64,000 nucleotides of DNA from Mytilus edulis (Eukaryota > Mollusca > Bivalvia > Mytilida > Mytilidae): positions 27,193,386 to 27,257,385 of the forward strand of contig NC_092348.1 of the NCBI RefSeq assembly GCF_963676685.1. The letters are read 5' to 3'. Position numbers and translations under genes: made by a program. Shown here in pieces: positions 61,611-64,000 of this stretch. Position 1 is the stretch's first letter, and each line of letters opens with the position of its first letter. The notes under the pieces are model-generated. The model was not told the DNA's origin. It did no database searches and worked only from the letters and a program-made list of their open reading frames with translations.

Positions 61611-62154
61611 CAGATCTATATCTGTTTTGAAAACGTACTTAATTAAAGGTGATTTGAAAGTTTCAAGGACTTTTGTTCCATAAGTTTTAAATAAGGACAT
61701 AATTAAAAATTTGGGCGATAAAGTTTTAGCGGGTAAATAGTTATGATGAAGTATTTCCGTATCACGGAAATTTATGTCGGAGCTGAAGGAAGCTGACAGA
61801 TGACAAATCACAAGGTTACTACTGATTAATAGGTCATTATGTACTTAAGAACTTGGCAATAAAAAGGAAATTTTTAAGTTATAAATACATATTTTACTAA
61901 CAAACACGTGAATTGCTATTTCTGTCAAAAACGTAACAAATATGTGAATCATACCTTTATATCATATTCTAATTTAAAGGTTTTCGAAATAGAAAATTCA
62001 GAGCAAATTTATACGATTTATGGGGAAACTTGCTTCCTGAGCTGTAGTCTTATTCTACTTAACACAATACCATGATCATGTTAGTGATAACGCTATTTGT
62101 TTTCATGAACAGGAAAATGACAGCATATGAACAAAGTTCTTAGTGTTGTTGAAG

Positions 62155-62879
62155 TATAAAAAAGTAAAATAATAAAAATACCAAACTCCGAGGAAAATTT
62201 AAACGAAAAGTCACAAATGGCAAAATCAAAAGCTCAAACACATCAAACAAAATTGTATGTATATAAGAATTTTTTAATAAAGAAAATGGTGGATTAAACC
62301 TGGTCTTATAGCTTGAATAATCTCTCACTTGTATGGCAGTCCCTTAAAGTTCTATTATAATGACAACAATGGGTGAACAAAACAGACATAATAGGTAACA
62401 ATGTCAAATATAGGGGCACAACAGTTAACATTGTGTTATATTTTAATCGATTTAACAAAAATATATATATATCAACGTAGAACTACAAGAAGGCGTATAG
62501 ACAAAGTACATAAGCAAAAACGACAAGACGAGAAAAAATTAGCACAATACCAGAATTACAGGATGTATAAGCACCGACAATGGATATTACCAAGAAATAG
62601 ACTTAACATCAAAAGTGATAATTTACAATGTATACTTATTGACTGGATATTAGTGAAATGGTAAGTTTATTGTCCCCGAGGTGTAATTATTGTCCTGAGG
62701 CGTAGCCGAGGGCAGTAGTTGTATCTGAGGGGACAATAAACTTACTATTTCACGAATATCCAGTCAGTAAGTGTTTTATTTTATCGAAAGAAAAAAAAAA
62801 CTGACAATAAATAGCGGTTAGGGACTTTCCGATTGAATTTTACCCGGAGTTCAGTATTTTTGTGATTTTACTTTTTATA
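62155..62879. mobile_element. TIR-flanked member of the actccgaggaaaattcaaa family
   Basis: The left end tataaaaaagtaaaataata, then accaaactccgaggaaaatt, is matched in inverse by the right end, gaattttacccggagttcag then ttttgtgattttactttttata. This shows that the family has inverted ends of about 50 bp and is a DNA element. A foldback (62634-62772) is nested inside. An 87-codon basic open frame (62401-62664) has no recognised domain. Confidence 0.7.
62634..62772. mobile_element. Nested foldback MITE
   Basis: ACTTATTGACTGGATATTAG and on through gtaagtttattgtcccc pair with ggggacaataaacttac and ATATCCAGTCAGTAAGT at the right. The arms are about 44 bp, and the centre (ctgaggcgtagccgagg) is GC-richer than its surroundings. 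Confidence 0.85.
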
Positions 62880-63470
62880 AATCAACTATCGTAATATATA
62901 AAGCAGAAACCCAACCATAACATTTGCTTTATAGATATTCTGAACTGCTAAGACTACGTCTTGAACTGACGTCAACCCTATATATACAATAAGGTAAAAA
63001 GCGACGTCGCTACTCCCGCGGTATTTTCAAAATCTTCAAATCCCATAGACAGGTCCAATAGTTCAACGCTTGCAATTTGAAAAAATAGTAATAATATTGT
63101 GTATTCATTTTATATTGAAAATGATAACTGAGTTATAATAAAAACAAATAAAATAACACTATAACACGTTATTGAGATGATAAACAACGTCAGTTCATAA
63201 ATTCTATAATTCAAAACCATCGTGTTTTATTAGTTGATAAGGAATATTTATCAAAGTATTAGTATCTTCCTTTTACAAAAAAGGACGAGACGTTTTTGTC
63301 ATCACTGTGCTTCGTCAATTTTTTTGCTCCGACACTGGTGATGTTTTATTAAAGTTGGTATATTGCTACTATGGTGGTGGAAATATATAATTTCAAAATT
63401 GAAATCGTCTCTTTGGTACAAATGTATAAGCCTGGTACCTCTGATAACTAGTGTCATAGATTCTGGTACT

Positions 63471-64000
63471 TAGACGACTGCTTATGTCAAATTTGAGGAA
63501 TAAGTCTAAAAATTAGCCAGAGGAAGCCGTGTCAGTTGTTTCTTTCATTTCTAGTTCTGGAGGATTTATCAATGGAATTCAATCAGAAAAGTTTGGACTG
63601 TTAATTTAAAGAAAATCATCAATATATTTGAATGTGAAATTAAAGGATCTGGCTTCTTTGGTCTTATTTTTGACAAGTGTTTAAAGAAACTCGGAGTCAT
63701 TCTAAATAAAATGATGCTCACAGTTCATACCCATAGGAACGGCGACAATTTATTGAAAACATAAACATAAACCTACAAATTCAACAAATATGTTGTCAAT
63801 AGGAAACTCCAGCATACTGATCACTTAATCCTCTGTGTATCATTATTTACTTTTTTGTTCACTATTAACAAAGTGTACCGTATGGTATCCCAAAGTAATA
63901 GATTATGCTATCATTTTTATGTTGCATTATGGATTATTTCTTTTAGACGAGTTTTCGTTGTGGTATACATGGTTGAAAAATCATAAGTTTTGATAGAACT
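63471..64000 (-). pseudogene. Reverse-transcriptase relic, cut by the window edge
   Basis: The minus strand, starting at the edge, reads IKTYDFSTMYTTTKTRLKE (motif A with its Asp), then SMLEFPIDNIFVEF, IVAVPMGMNCE, FNFTFKYIDDFL (the YIDD catalytic pair), then PELEMKETTDTAS and FLDLFLKFDI. Several stops and shifts make it a pseudogene. Same family as 44927-45625. The remainder lies outside the window. Confidence 0.8.

Noticed and set aside
62401-62664. Basic 87-codon frame inside a TIR element, considered as a DNA-binding accessory protein
   Set aside because: No domain recognised. Its end is formed by the nested foldback, and other family copies do not keep the frame.

Overview
This is eukaryotic, AT-rich, intron-containing DNA. 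The repeats, an animal TALE homeobox gene and a ciliary membrane gene point to a bivalve mollusc, most likely a mussel such as Mytilus. The genus is an inference from several dispersed repeat families that I remember as abundant in mussel sequence; no database was searched.

Three genes are well supported. (1) PKNOX/PREP (+), nine coding exons between 15099 and 24561 with all junction phases consistent, 435 residues, with a probable non-coding first exon ending near 12309. (2) TMEM218 (-), three coding exons between 33756 and 30838, 115 residues, a transition-zone (cilium) membrane protein; it is convergent with PKNOX. (3) A class A peptide-type GPCR (+), two coding exons, 59038-60056 and 60630-60723, 370 residues, with altered DRY and NPxxY motifs. 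Weaker pieces are a possible terminal exon at 57957-58178 and scattered minus-strand exon candidates between 44397 and 35741.

The rest is repeats. 1-12000 holds tandem satellites (about 170-bp units, 50-bp and 35-bp minisatellites), elements with terminal inverted repeats, and a perfect 119-bp inverted repeat. Within PKNOX, the introns carry several MITEs and a 2.1-kb PIF/Harbinger-like element that separates two homeodomain exons. 27200-30500 holds satellites between the convergent genes. TMEM218 introns carry nested MITEs. 34000-58000 is a transposon graveyard: a hAT-like element with a perfect 8-bp target duplication hosts two further nested insertions, and there are a tRNA-derived SINE, reverse-transcriptase relics, a LINE endonuclease relic and a Ty3/gypsy relic. 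The right edge is another reverse-transcriptase relic.

The three genes have no evident functional link: a nuclear transcription factor, a ciliary membrane protein and a cell-surface receptor. I found no clear new biological system. The best leads are the target-site structure of several non-autonomous transposon families, PBX-PREP-like sites at the PKNOX promoter, and the divergent receptor.
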